Assembly (NCBI GenBank): GCA_015152525.1
Contig: SUTU01000003.1
Coordinates: 1 to 64,000 of the forward strand
Origin: Cyanobacteria bacterium SIG28
GTDB lineage: Bacteria; Cyanobacteriota; Vampirovibrionia; Gastranaerophilales; Gastranaerophilaceae
DNA: 64,000 nt
Direction of reading: 5' to 3'
Shown: positions 15,921 through 24,998 of the stretch, piece after piece
How positions within the stretch are numbered: the first letter of the stretch is position 1
Layout: each line of letters opens with the position of its first letter
Translations under genes and position numbers: made by a program
The notes under the pieces: model-generated
Database searches by the model: none
What the model was told of the DNA's origin: nothing
What the model saw: the letters and a program-made list of their open reading frames with translations, nothing else

Positions 15921-15966
15921 AAAACCGGCGTCGGATTTTGAAAAATCCGACGCCGGTTTTTTATAG
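15921..15966. terminator. Strong bidirectional terminator
   Basis: AAAACCGGCGTCGGATTTT and AAAATCCGACGCCGGTTTT form a near-perfect 19-bp stem with T-runs on both strands. It sits between the converging small gene at 15503 and the phosphorylase-like gene. Confidence 0.92.
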
Positions 15967-15984
15967 CTTAATAAAACTATTTTA

Positions 15985-17676
15985 TTATTTAATGTTTGAA
16001 TATGTCCAAGCATCAAAAGTTGGTGTTTCAGAAATATTCATTTCTTTTTTCTTTTCACCAGCAGAACAATCATCGTGTGCAATTGGTGCATACAATCTGT
16101 TGTAGTATTCGATTACCATTCTGTCAGAGTTGAAGTAAGCTTCAGAAGTTCTGATAGCTTGACGCATCAATCTAGCCCATTCTTGCTTATTGTTGTAATA
16201 AGTAGGAATGATTTGGTTTTCGATAATATCCATTACACATTCATGATCTTTCCAGTGTCTTTCTTCCCAAGGCATATCATCATCAAGTCCTTCATATTCA
16301 ACAGTATAACCGTTAATACCGTTAAATGTACCTTCAACAGTCCAACCGTCAAATATAGACAAGTGTAATGCACCGTTAGCGTTAGCAGACATACCTGAAG
16401 TACCTGAAGCTTCAAATGGTCTTAGTGGTGTGTTCAACCAGATGTCAGAACCACGTTTTAGCATTCCTGATAATTGTAATTCATAACCAGGAAGAACTAC
16501 AACGTTTTTAAGTGTGCGAGATCTGTTCAATAACTTGTTGAACATTTCTTTGCCCATAACATCATCCGGATGGAATTTACCAGCAAAAATGATTTGAACT
16601 TTATTTTCATCAAGTAATCTGTTGATTCTTTCTTTATCCATCAAGATTAACCAAGCACGTTTGTAATCAGCAAATCTTCTTGCCCAAGTGATTGTTAATA
16701 CATCAGGGTTAAATCTTTTACCTGCAACGTTTGCAATGTATTTGAATAACTCTTCTTTCATTTCACGTTTAGCAGATAGTAATTCATCAAACGATTTATC
16801 ACCGTTCATACGTTTATCTTGCCAATAATGTAGGTTTACGGCATTTGTGATTGCTCTGATAGGACAACCGTCTTCAACCCATTCCCACATTTTATTAGCA
16901 ACTAAACCGTGTAGTTGTGATACAGCGTTAGCAATTCTGGACATTCTTAATGCTGCAACTGTAAGTGAGAAGTTTTCTCCGCCCAATTGGATAGCTGTTT
17001 CACGAGAAGCACCTGCAAAGAAGCCACCTTCTAAAAGTGTATCAACCCAGTGAACTTCATTACCTGCAGCAACAGGTGTGTGAGTTGTGAATACAGTTTT
17101 CTTTTTAACTTCTTGCAAGTTTCCGTTATATTGTCTTAAAAGTTCGAATGCAGCAGGAAGAGCATGACCTTCGTTCATGTGTACAACGTCAAAGTTGTAT
17201 CCGGCAGCTTGAAGAACTCTAACACCAGCAATACCAAGAACTGTTTCTTGTGCGATTCTTATTTTTTCATTTCCGTCATATAGTTTGTGAGAAATGCTCT
17301 TAGCCCATTCGCTGTTTCCTTCAATATCAGTTGTTAACAAGTAAACAGGGCAAGTACCGAATAATTCCGGTTCAACTTTGTAAGCTTTAACTTTAATCTT
17401 TTCACCGAATGAATCAACTTCAACCGTAATATTAGGATCAGTAAGATAATCATAATATTTTCTGATATAAGCAACTTCAACATTGCCTGAGTGATCAATT
17501 CGTTGGTCATAATAACCGTAAGACCACAACATTGTTACACCAACCATCGGCATTTGTAAATAGCCTGCTGATAACATGTGTGAGCCGGCAAGGAATCCTA
17601 AACCACCAGAATATGTGCTAAGTGATTGGTCCATTGCAATTTCCATTGAAAAATACGCTACATTTGGTAATGTCAT
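15985..17676 (-). CDS. Alpha-glucan phosphorylase family (GT35-like) protein with PLP lysine replaced
   Basis: The 563-residue protein resembles the short alpha-glucan phosphorylase family (TIGR02094 type). The N-terminus has VAYFSMEIAMDQSLSTYSGG and LGFLAGSHMLSAGY; then come HMNEGHALPAAFEL, VFTTHTPVAAGNE, WARRFADYKRAWL, FAGKFHPDD and WLNTPLRPFEASGTSGM. Glycogen phosphorylases form a Schiff base between PLP and the Lys in GTGNMKF or GTSGMKA. Here the sequence is GTSGMSANANGAL, with Ser430 at that position, read directly from the codon at 16387-16389. The protein may therefore not use PLP and may not be a phosphorylase. It could instead act as a retaining glucosyltransferase or glucan-binding protein. 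AAAGGT precedes the ATG. It stands alone between a terminator and divergent serS. Confidence 0.8.
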   Translation of the reverse strand: MTLPNVAYFSMEIAMDQSLSTYSGGLGFLAGSHMLSAGYLQMPMVGVTMLWSYGYYDQRIDHSGNVEVAYIRKYYDYLTDPNITVEVDSFGEKIKVKAYKVEPELFGTCPVYLLTTDIEGNSEWAKSISHKLYDGNEKIRIAQETVLGIAGVRVLQAAGYNFDVVHMNEGHALPAAFELLRQYNGNLQEVKKKTVFTTHTPVAAGNEVHWVDTLLEGGFFAGASRETAIQLGGENFSLTVAALRMSRIANAVSQLHGLVANKMWEWVEDGCPIRAITNAVNLHYWQDKRMNGDKSFDELLSAKREMKEELFKYIANVAGKRFNPDVLTITWARRFADYKRAWLILMDKERINRLLDENKVQIIFAGKFHPDDVMGKEMFNKLLNRSRTLKNVVVLPGYELQLSGMLKRGSDIWLNTPLRPFEASGTSGMSANANGALHLSIFDGWTVEGTFNGINGYTVEYEGLDDDMPWEERHWKDHECVMDIIENQIIPTYYNNKQEWARLMRQAIRTSEAYFNSDRMVIEYYNRLYAPIAHDDCSAGEKKKEMNISETPTFDAWTYSNIK

Positions 17677-17894
17677 AATTTTTAACCTTTTTTAATGTGT
17701 ACTACTTTTGGATTATAAAATCCACTCTAAAATATAACAATAAAATAAAAATTAGGCAATATTTATATAAAAAATCTAACCCTAAAAAACTATAACTTTT
17801 TTTCTGACTCAATAATAATAAGTGTTTTGAGTTTGTAAAGATTTATTACAATCTAATCCTAAAGTATTAGTTCATAATAATTATATATATTTCT

Positions 17895-17924
17895 TTGCTT
17901 AAGATTGTTTTTTTATGCTAAACT
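17895..17924 (+). promoter_or_regulatory. Probable serS promoter
   Basis: TTGCTT (17895-17900), an 18-nt spacer and TAAACT (17919-17924) with extended TG at 17916-17917. The 283-bp gap between the divergent phosphorylase-like gene and serS shows no T-box features or other gene. Confidence 0.5.
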
Positions 17925-17959
17925 TAATTCATAAACAATAATAACAAGAGGAGAATTAA

Positions 17960-19222
17960 ATGTTAGACATTAAATTAATCAGAGAAAATCCTGAAAAAAT
18001 AAACGAACTTTTAAAAAGAAGAAACCCAGAACTATCAATTGACAGAATTTTAGAAATTGATGCTGAGAGAAGAAAAATTCAAACTCAAGCTGATGAACTT
18101 CGAGCAAAGAGAAAAAATGAATCTCAAAAAATCGGTATGATGAAGAAGAATGGCGAAAATACTGATTCTATTCAAGAGGAAGTTCGCAAACTTGGTGATG
18201 ACATAAAAGAATTAGAAGAAAAGCAAATTGAATTAGACAACACTCAACGTGATTTGCTTTTAAGAACACCTAATACTCCTGATGAAACAACACCGGTTGG
18301 ACAATCAGAAGAGGATAATCCAACTATATCAACTTGGGGAAATCCTACCGAATTTTCATTCACACCAAAAGCGCATTGGGATTTATGTGAAGAAAAAGGG
18401 ATTGTAGATTTTGAACGCGGTGTTAAAATTTCACAGTCAAGATTTACTCTATACAGAGGTAAAGGTGCTAAATTAGAACGTGCTATTATTCAATTTTTCT
18501 TAGATTTACACACGGAAGAACATGGTTATGAAGAAATTTTACCGCCGTTTATGGCAAATGCTGCGACAATGACCGGAACCGGACAACTTCCAAAATTTGC
18601 AGAAGATATGTATAAATGTGTTGATGAAGATTTATATTTAATACCTACAGCAGAAGTTCCTGTTACAAACATTTATGCAGGTGAAATTTTATCAGAGGAA
18701 GATTTACCTAAATATATGACAGCTTACACACCTTGTTTTAGACGTGAAGCAGGTTCAGCCGGTAAAGATACAAGAGGTTTAATCAGAGTTCACCAATTTA
18801 ATAAAGTTGAAATGGTAAAACTTACAACACCGGAAACTTCAGCTGATGAACATGAAAAACTTACTAAAAATGCTGAAAAATGTTTGGAATTATTAGGATT
18901 ACCTTACAGAAGAGTTGCATTATGTACAGCTGATATCGGATTTAGTGCGAATAAATGCTTTGATATAGAAGTTTGGATGCCTTCTTATAATAATTATAAA
19001 GAAATTTCAAGCTGTTCTAATTTTGGTGATTATCAAGCAAGACGTGCAAATATCAGATACAGAAATAAAGACGGAAAAGTTCAATTTGTTCATACTTTGA
19101 ATGGTTCAGGCTTGGCTGTTGGCAGAACTTTTGCAGCTATAGTTGAGAATTTCCAACAAGAAGACGGAACAATTATTATTCCGGAAGTTTTAAGAAAATA
19201 TACCGGATTTGATAGAATATAA
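17960..19222 (+). CDS. serS: Seryl-tRNA synthetase
   Basis: This class-II synthetase charges tRNA-Ser (and tRNA-Sec where present). The 420-residue protein starts [20 protein letters not shown], followed by the long helical arm (residues about 30-105) that contacts the tRNA variable arm. The catalytic core has [11 protein letters not shown], motif 2 in [20 protein letters not shown], and motif 3 in [18 protein letters not shown] with [10 protein letters not shown]. All expected elements are present and the length is normal. GAGGAG precedes the ATG. It ends in a strong terminator. Confidence 0.96.
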   Translation: MLDIKLIRENPEKINELLKRRNPELSIDRILEIDAERRKIQTQADELRAKRKNESQKIGMMKKNGENTDSIQEEVRKLGDDIKELEEKQIELDNTQRDLLLRTPNTPDETTPVGQSEEDNPTISTWGNPTEFSFTPKAHWDLCEEKGIVDFERGVKISQSRFTLYRGKGAKLERAIIQFFLDLHTEEHGYEEILPPFMANAATMTGTGQLPKFAEDMYKCVDEDLYLIPTAEVPVTNIYAGEILSEEDLPKYMTAYTPCFRREAGSAGKDTRGLIRVHQFNKVEMVKLTTPETSADEHEKLTKNAEKCLELLGLPYRRVALCTADIGFSANKCFDIEVWMPSYNNYKEISSCSNFGDYQARRANIRYRNKDGKVQFVHTLNGSGLAVGRTFAAIVENFQQEDGTIIIPEVLRKYTGFDRI

Positions 19223-19238
19223 TTTTTTTTAATGTAAC

Positions 19239-19275
19239 AACGAGGCGCTGAAACTTTAAGTTTCAGCGCCTCGTT
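19239..19275. terminator. Long perfect hairpin between convergent genes
   Basis: AACGAGGCGCTGAAACTT pairs with AAGTTTCAGCGCCTCGTT. It lies between the converging serS and helicase genes and probably terminates both, though the T-runs are short. Confidence 0.8.
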
Positions 19276-19277
19276 TA

Positions 19278-22200
19278 CTATAATAAATTATCAAAAACTA
19301 TGCTCACTTTTTGTTCAGATTCTTTACCAAAAGATTTAACTTTTTGCGGTGCTGTGATATATAATTTCTTTTTAGCTCTTGTGATTGCAACATAGAATAA
19401 TCTCATGGACTCTTCTGCCGAAAATTCTTTTAATTCCAAATCGGATTTGATTTTATAATTAGGATTAAAACCTTTTACCTGTTCCATAAAAGAAGTAGAA
19501 GATTTTATGCTAATTTGATTGACGTCCATGGTTAACCCTTTTTCGCTTAACTCCGGCATGAAAACGTATTCGAACTCATCACCTTTGGATTTATGAAGAG
19601 TCATTATCTGAACTTTTCCTTTAATAGCTGATTCGTCTTCTTCTTCAGAAAAGAATTTAAAACCGCTTAAACTTGGTCGTTTTGCTAAAGCATCAAGTCT
19701 TTCTAATAATTGTTCATAGCTTCCGGTATTGAGTTTTCTAACCAACGTTGCGATTAGATAAACATTTGATTTTTCTATATCAGAAGTATAGTAGAATAAT
19801 CCAATTCTTATAACTAATTCTTCTACCGGTAATGTTGAAGAATTTAACCAGTATTGCATATCCCACAAGAATTGAGATAAGGCATTGGACTCTATATCAT
19901 CGCAATTTTTTTCGATAAATGAGCCTTTTGTATTTCTGATTTCTATTTGTAGTCGAGGTTTATAAAACCCGAGTTCTGAAAGTGTTTCGTAAACAGTAAC
20001 AACTGCTTCGTTATCAAAAGGAGTTTGAAGGTATTTTAATATAGCAAAAATTGTATTAAATACGGATTTTTGTCCTAAAGATTCACTTCTTGTAATACTT
20101 TTAAATCCGGCATCGTTTACAAATTGAGTCCAGTTTGCTACTTGAAAATTATTTCTTAGAAGAATGCCGATAGTTGCATCTTTATTAAAAGTCAGAATGT
20201 TTTTTATCTCTCTTAAAATAAAATTCTTTTCATCAAATTGCTTTTCAAAAACTTTGGACATAATTGCATCAGGTGAAACAGGATTTTTTCCCTCAACACC
20301 TTGCATCATACTTTTGAAAAACGCTTTTGGCAATAATTTTTCGCCCCATAAAACAGTTTTATTAGCCAAATCCATAACATCTTGGGTGCATCTTTGAGAA
20401 TAATTCATTTCAACAAGCTTGTCCGCTGTCTGTATAAATTCTCTAAAACCCTCAACGTCTGCATTAGAAAATGTTGTTGTAATAGCTTGATTTATATCAC
20501 CACACCTTATTAAATTTTTATGTTTACCGCTCAGAAGACCGATTAAACGTTGTTGAATACCGCTGGAATCTTGAGCTTCATCTTCAATAATGTATTCACA
20601 AATATCTTGGTAATGACTTAGAATATCAGGATTTTGTTCTAATAATTTAACTGAAAACAATAAAATATCATCATAGTCAATTAGGTTTGATTCATCAAGC
20701 TTTTGCTGATATTCCCTATAAAAAGTTTTAAATCTTTCAATTTTTTTATCTGAACTTGGTGTATCAATATTACCTTCTTGTAATTTCATTACAGAGATTG
20801 CTCTGTCAAATTCATCAAGTTCCGTTTTTGTCATTTTTCCGGAAATGCTTTTTAAAATTCGCATTCTTTGAGTATCATCGCAAATTTCAAAATCAGTATC
20901 CAGTCCCAATCTTTCATAGTTTGAGTTATCTTTAATTATTCTGAGAGCCAAACCATGAATTGTGCTAATATTCGGAAGCTGGTTAGTATTAGGGCACATG
21001 TTTTTTATGCGTTCTCTAAAGTTTCTTGCAGCAGAGTCCATATAGGTAAGAACAAAAATATTAGAAGGCTTAATATCTTTATTCAATAGTTTTATTATTA
21101 ATGCCAGTAATATTGTCGTTTTACCGGCGCCCGGTACGGCAGAAATTGCCATCGACCCTTTTTCGTAATCCAACACAGGTTTTTGATCTGCACGAGGAGT
21201 TATCTTAAATACAGGTTTGCTGTCAATGGTTTCAGTTGAATTATCTGACACTAAGAATTCCTCGATGCCACCTAAATTTTCGGCGCCGGCAGGATCAAAT
21301 AAACTTGAAAATGCGTATGTTTGAGTTTTAGAAAGTAATAAAAGTTTTCTTAAAATTCTTGCTGTTTTTTGACGAGCTAAGAAAATATCATCCTCAACCG
21401 TGTATTCATCTTTTGTCCAATCTGCCTGAAATACCCAAGAATTATAAAGCGGACCAACGTCATTTTTACTCCAGCTTGAATGAGAAATATCTAACCAGAA
21501 TTGGTATTTAGTTGAGATTTTATTATCAATTATTTTTTGAGGTGTAGCAATTACCAAATCATTTTCTTTAATTTCTAAAGTAGAGCTTGGATTTTCTGCA
21601 ATAATAGAGTTTTCTATTTGATTTATAATATCACCGACTCTATTTTTTACGTTTTTAGCACCAAGAACTTTTTCAAAATCTCTAATTTGCTTGATGAAAA
21701 AATTGAATTTATTAATATTATTTTCATCAACAAAAGTTACGGTTCTGTTAAACATTTCTAAAATTATCAAAGATATTTTTAAATCTTTTAATTTTATTTC
21801 TTCAAAATCGTTATAAAATTTTTCATATTTATCTTTATAATTTTCTATTTCGATTAAAGGCAATAATTTTGTCTGTTTATAAGTTTCTAAAATTTTATGA
21901 CAATATTTTAGCGGAATTCCGATATAGTCCGATAAAATTACCCGTAAATCCATTTCTGAGATTTCAATACCATGCATTAATTTTAAAATATTAATACTTG
22001 CTTTTACTAAAGGATTATCTATGAGCTTTTCACTTCCTGACAAAAAAGAAAGGTTACAAGATTTTAGTTTCTCCTTTAGTGTAAATTTGAGCATGTCATC
22101 TTGAAGCGGAGTTATTATAGAAATATCAGAAGGTTTAATTCCGTTTTTAAATAATTCTTCAATTTTTGCGATACTGAAATCCAAAATTTCAGCTCGTTTT

Positions 22201-23129
22201 GATAGAGATGTCAATTGAAAATTTTTCAATCTTTTTTTAGTTCCGTCAATAACGTTAGAAAAAATTATTTCTCCATTTTTTTGTTGGAAAGTTTCTTCGT
22301 TATCATCAAAGGTTTGGATATCTTCATTGAAAATATTTTTTAATTTGTATTCTATAGAAGTGTCTGCACTCAAATAGCCACATCGACTGGAGCCCATTGA
22401 ATCAAAACAAATAGTCCAATCTTGTAATTGAGGTTTTATGTGCTTGATAAAATCTAAACAAACAGGAGTCATTTCATCAGCATCATCTATGAGAAGATAT
22501 TTTATATTCTTAAAGTAATCCGTATTTTTCAAAATATGATTAAATACCAGAGTTTGCCTCAAGTAATCTAAACTTCTGTTTTTTAAAGTTGTAGATAGCA
22601 ATTTTTTTATAATAGATTCTGCATCATCACCAAATGATTCGCCAAGTATTTTTGAACGTTCACGAACCTCTTCTGTTGATAAATTATTTTGTATTATTAA
22701 AGAATACCTTCTTATAATTTGATGCAATAAAGATTTTTTTGAATTGTATCCTTTTACTTCGTTTTGTTTCAAAATATCTTTTAATAAAAACTGTGAAACT
22801 TCCAAGCCTACAAGATTTGGTAGTATAAAAGTTTTATCAGACGGGATTAAGTTTTCAACAAAACACCAATTATCAACCAGTGTGCTATAAACTAATGAGT
22901 TAAAAGATTGAACATTTAAAGTTTCACAAGATGTTATTTTAATAGAATCTAAAATCTTATCTCTAAAACTTTTTTTTAGATTAGAGTTTAAAACCAACAC
23001 TAATATTTCCGACGAATTAACGCCGGATTTAATGAGTTCGAGGTACTTTTTTACTAAAAAATCCTCGCTAAAATCGACTTTAATAAAATTTAATAACATA
23101 CTCTTTATAGAGTATTTTATCATAAACAC
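19278..23129 (-). CDS. Double UvrD/AddA-like helicase: inactive N-terminal half plus active C-terminal half
   Basis: The C-terminal half of this 1283-residue protein is a UvrD-type SF1A helicase: Walker A AISAVPGAGKTT (about residue 665), VLTYMDSAARNFRERI, Walker B YIIEDEAQDSS, MNYSQRC, HKSKGDEFEYVFMPEL and LFYVAITRAKKKL. The N-terminal half looks like a second, degenerate helicase: VLVLNSNLKKSFRDKI and VQSFNSLVYS, a Walker-B-like LLIDDADEMTP (about residue 213) and ISIITPLQDDMLKF, but no Walker A. This resembles AddB/RecC-plus-AddA logic in one chain, though I see no C-terminal nuclease motif. Role inferred: recombination or repair. The start is uncertain (GTG 23129, ATG 23123 or ATG 23099). 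A perfect inverted repeat, ATACTCT/AGAGTAT, lies among these candidates. Confidence 0.8.
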   Translation of the reverse strand: MFMIKYSIKSMLLNFIKVDFSEDFLVKKYLELIKSGVNSSEILVLVLNSNLKKSFRDKILDSIKITSCETLNVQSFNSLVYSTLVDNWCFVENLIPSDKTFILPNLVGLEVSQFLLKDILKQNEVKGYNSKKSLLHQIIRRYSLIIQNNLSTEEVRERSKILGESFGDDAESIIKKLLSTTLKNRSLDYLRQTLVFNHILKNTDYFKNIKYLLIDDADEMTPVCLDFIKHIKPQLQDWTICFDSMGSSRCGYLSADTSIEYKLKNIFNEDIQTFDDNEETFQQKNGEIIFSNVIDGTKKRLKNFQLTSLSKRAEILDFSIAKIEELFKNGIKPSDISIITPLQDDMLKFTLKEKLKSCNLSFLSGSEKLIDNPLVKASINILKLMHGIEISEMDLRVILSDYIGIPLKYCHKILETYKQTKLLPLIEIENYKDKYEKFYNDFEEIKLKDLKISLIILEMFNRTVTFVDENNINKFNFFIKQIRDFEKVLGAKNVKNRVGDIINQIENSIIAENPSSTLEIKENDLVIATPQKIIDNKISTKYQFWLDISHSSWSKNDVGPLYNSWVFQADWTKDEYTVEDDIFLARQKTARILRKLLLLSKTQTYAFSSLFDPAGAENLGGIEEFLVSDNSTETIDSKPVFKITPRADQKPVLDYEKGSMAISAVPGAGKTTILLALIIKLLNKDIKPSNIFVLTYMDSAARNFRERIKNMCPNTNQLPNISTIHGLALRIIKDNSNYERLGLDTDFEICDDTQRMRILKSISGKMTKTELDEFDRAISVMKLQEGNIDTPSSDKKIERFKTFYREYQQKLDESNLIDYDDILLFSVKLLEQNPDILSHYQDICEYIIEDEAQDSSGIQQRLIGLLSGKHKNLIRCGDINQAITTTFSNADVEGFREFIQTADKLVEMNYSQRCTQDVMDLANKTVLWGEKLLPKAFFKSMMQGVEGKNPVSPDAIMSKVFEKQFDEKNFILREIKNILTFNKDATIGILLRNNFQVANWTQFVNDAGFKSITRSESLGQKSVFNTIFAILKYLQTPFDNEAVVTVYETLSELGFYKPRLQIEIRNTKGSFIEKNCDDIESNALSQFLWDMQYWLNSSTLPVEELVIRIGLFYYTSDIEKSNVYLIATLVRKLNTGSYEQLLERLDALAKRPSLSGFKFFSEEEDESAIKGKVQIMTLHKSKGDEFEYVFMPELSEKGLTMDVNQISIKSSTSFMEQVKGFNPNYKIKSDLELKEFSAEESMRLFYVAITRAKKKLYITAPQKVKSFGKESEQKVSIVFDNLL

Positions 23130-23141
23130 GTTTCAAACCTA

Positions 23142-23170
23142 TTGCAAAATAAAAAAATTTTTTATAAAAT
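23142..23170 (+). promoter_or_regulatory. Sigma70-type promoter of the DUF2582 gene
   Basis: TTGCAA (23142-23147), a 17-nt spacer and TAAAAT (23165-23170), about 50 nt upstream of the ATG. A ribosome site AAAAGGAGA follows. Confidence 0.68.
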
Positions 23171-23219
23171 TAGAAAGTAATCAATTACACAGACACACAC
23201 ATAAAAAGGAGAATTAAAA

Positions 23220-23447
23220 ATGGCTAAGACTAAAGAATTCAAAATGGGTATCCAAGAACAAATTATTGAATCAGCAGGTCAAATTTACAACTATCTTAAC
23301 GCTAAAGGTGAAGTTTCTATCACAAAAATGAAAAAAGACCTTAGCTTAAATGAAAACTTTGCAGAAATGGGTTTAGGCTGGTTATCTAGAGAAGATAAAT
23401 TAGAATACACTCAAAAAGCAAAATCAGTAACTGTAAAATTAAGATAG
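23220..23447 (+). CDS. Winged-helix DUF2582 (PF10771-type) protein
   Basis: The 75-residue protein is a compact winged helix: IQEQIIESAGQIYNYLNAKG forms the first helices, EVSITKMKKDLSLNENFAEM the helix-turn-helix, GLGWLSREDKLEY the third helix and turn, and KAKSVTVKLR the wing. This matches the DUF2582 family of small DNA-binding-like proteins common in anaerobes. The target is unknown. It has its own promoter and terminator, so it is monocistronic and probably well expressed. Confidence 0.83.
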   Translation: MAKTKEFKMGIQEQIIESAGQIYNYLNAKGEVSITKMKKDLSLNENFAEMGLGWLSREDKLEYTQKAKSVTVKLR

Positions 23448-23466
23448 TTGATTGTATAAGTTAAAG

Positions 23467-23497
23467 GAAAGACTGGCAGTTTTGTCAGTCTTTTTTG
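23467..23497 (+). terminator. Rho-independent terminator
   Basis: AAAGACTG pairs with CAGTCTTT around a 10-nt loop, followed by T6. Confidence 0.88.
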
Positions 23498-23593
23498 TTT
23501 TGTTATCTGATGATAATCTGAATTGAAAGAGTAAAACTTTTAAATTTTGCGATAAAATTTAATAAGAAATTACTTAAATTATGTTTAACTGTT

Positions 23594-23806
23594 TTATTGA
23601 CAAATTTTATCGATATTAATTTCTAAAGCTTTACAAATTTTTATTACAACAACTATTGTCGGATTAGATTTGTAATTCTCAATCATATTAAGATATTTTG
23701 TTGAAATTTCAGCCTTTTCAGCAAGCTCTTCTTGAGAAATACGCTTTTTTAATCGTTCAAGTCTAATGTTATCTGCTATTATTTTTAATATTTCATTTTC
23801 TATCAT
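23594..23806 (-). CDS. Small XRE-family (Cro/CI) HTH regulator
   Basis: The 70-residue protein is almost only a helix-turn-helix: ADNIRLERLKKRISQEELAE, then KAEISTKYLNMIENYKSNPT and a C-terminal helix. There is no effector domain. The ATG at 23806 has only a weak ribosome site. It is divergent from the long polysaccharide operon beginning at 24051, with a 235-bp region between them containing a perfect 16-bp palindrome (23862-23877). Control of that operon and of itself is a reasonable inference. Confidence 0.8.
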   Translation of the reverse strand: MIENEILKIIADNIRLERLKKRISQEELAEKAEISTKYLNMIENYKSNPTIVVVIKICKALEINIDKICQ

Positions 23807-23861
23807 TCTACAATTCTATTTGTATTTTAAAAATTAAAACATCCACGATATTCTATAATTA

Positions 23862-23877
23862 ATGAATTATAATTCAT
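23862..23877. promoter_or_regulatory. 16-bp perfect palindrome, candidate XRE operator
   Basis: ATGAATTATAATTCAT equals its own reverse complement. It lies 56 nt from the start of the XRE gene and upstream of the polysaccharide operon, whose likely -10 (TATAAT) is at 23989-23994. It contains a TATAAT itself, so it could also overlap a promoter. Confidence 0.5.
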
Positions 23878-24050
23878 ATTTTAAATAATATTGTTATTTT
23901 TTTAGGAATTATATTTACATTAAATTTTTTTATGTTAATATTTTATACAATTAGGTCGTTTTTCTATTTTAATAAAATATGTTAGTAGTATAATCTTAAT
24001 ATTGGTAACTTTCTAAATATAAAAGTGTAAAAGAAGATAGCTTGGTTGAT

Positions 24051-24998
24051 ATGATACAAGAAGATTTAAATGTAATTTATAACGAAGATTTGATTAAAAC
24101 TTTTTCCTTGAATAAATTGGTTGGACAACCAAAAGTATCAGTTATAGTACCGGCTTATAATACAGAAAAATATATATTTAGATGTTTATTGTCTTTGATA
24201 AAGCAAACATTAAAAGAGATTGAAATAATTGTAGTTGATGACGGTTCAACTGATGATACTGCTAAAATTGTAAATAAATTTGCTGAATATGATTCTCGTG
24301 TCAAAATAATTTTACAGAAAAATTTACGCCAAGGTTGTGCAAGAAATAACGGGACTAAAATTGCAAACGGTGAATTTATCGGTTATGTCGATTCTGATGA
24401 TTGGGTGGATTTAGATTACTTTGAAAAACTTTATAATGCAGCTTCTGAACATAATGCTGACATAGCACTTGCTACTAACGTAAGAATTGGTGGCGGAAAG
24501 ACTAAGAAAAGACTAAATATCACAGAAGAAAAACTTGTTTCAGAACTACAAGACAAAATTGACGTAAACAGACAATGGAAAAATGAATGCCCAACCAATA
24601 AAATTTACAGATTATCAATGCTAAAAGAAAATAATATAGTTTGGCCGGAAGGAACATACTGTGAAGATAAACTCTTTACTATAATGGCAATATATTATGC
24701 TAATGCGGTTGTTACTGTTCCTGATATAAATTATTACTATTACAGAAACCCAACCTCAACCGTTAATACAAGAACAAAAGAACATTACTTGAAATTGATT
24801 GAAGACAGAAATAATGCAAGACGTTCTGTTGTAGAATTTTTAAGAGAGAAGAATGCAAAAATTCGTGATAAGAATTTTTGGGCAATAAAAAAAGAAGTGA
24901 AAATTTTTGGTAAGACATTTTTAAAAATAAAAGAGAGTTTACATACTGAGAAATATTATATATTTTCAGTAGTAAAAATATGGGAAAGAAAAATATGA
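24051..24998 (+). CDS. GT2-family glycosyltransferase
   Basis: The 315-residue protein begins with a GT-A fold: KVSVIVPAYNTEKYIFRCL, IVVDDGSTDDTAKIV, the cluster GCARNNGTKIANGEF, and the metal-binding YVDSDDW. It transfers a sugar from a nucleotide donor to a growing surface glycan; donor and linkage are not predictable. It is the first gene of the operon. The ATG at 24051 is used, but a TTG at 24042 in the same frame, nearer an AGAAG site, is possible. Its stop overlaps the start of glf (ATGA). Confidence 0.88.
   Translation: MIQEDLNVIYNEDLIKTFSLNKLVGQPKVSVIVPAYNTEKYIFRCLLSLIKQTLKEIEIIVVDDGSTDDTAKIVNKFAEYDSRVKIILQKNLRQGCARNNGTKIANGEFIGYVDSDDWVDLDYFEKLYNAASEHNADIALATNVRIGGGKTKKRLNITEEKLVSELQDKIDVNRQWKNECPTNKIYRLSMLKENNIVWPEGTYCEDKLFTIMAIYYANAVVTVPDINYYYYRNPTSTVNTRTKEHYLKLIEDRNNARRSVVEFLREKNAKIRDKNFWAIKKEVKIFGKTFLKIKESLHTEKYYIFSVVKIWERKI

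Noticed and set aside
17677-17959. T-box riboswitch upstream of serS
   Set aside because: No T-box sequence, specifier stem or terminator/antiterminator pair is visible; the region is plain AT-rich with a promoter near its end.
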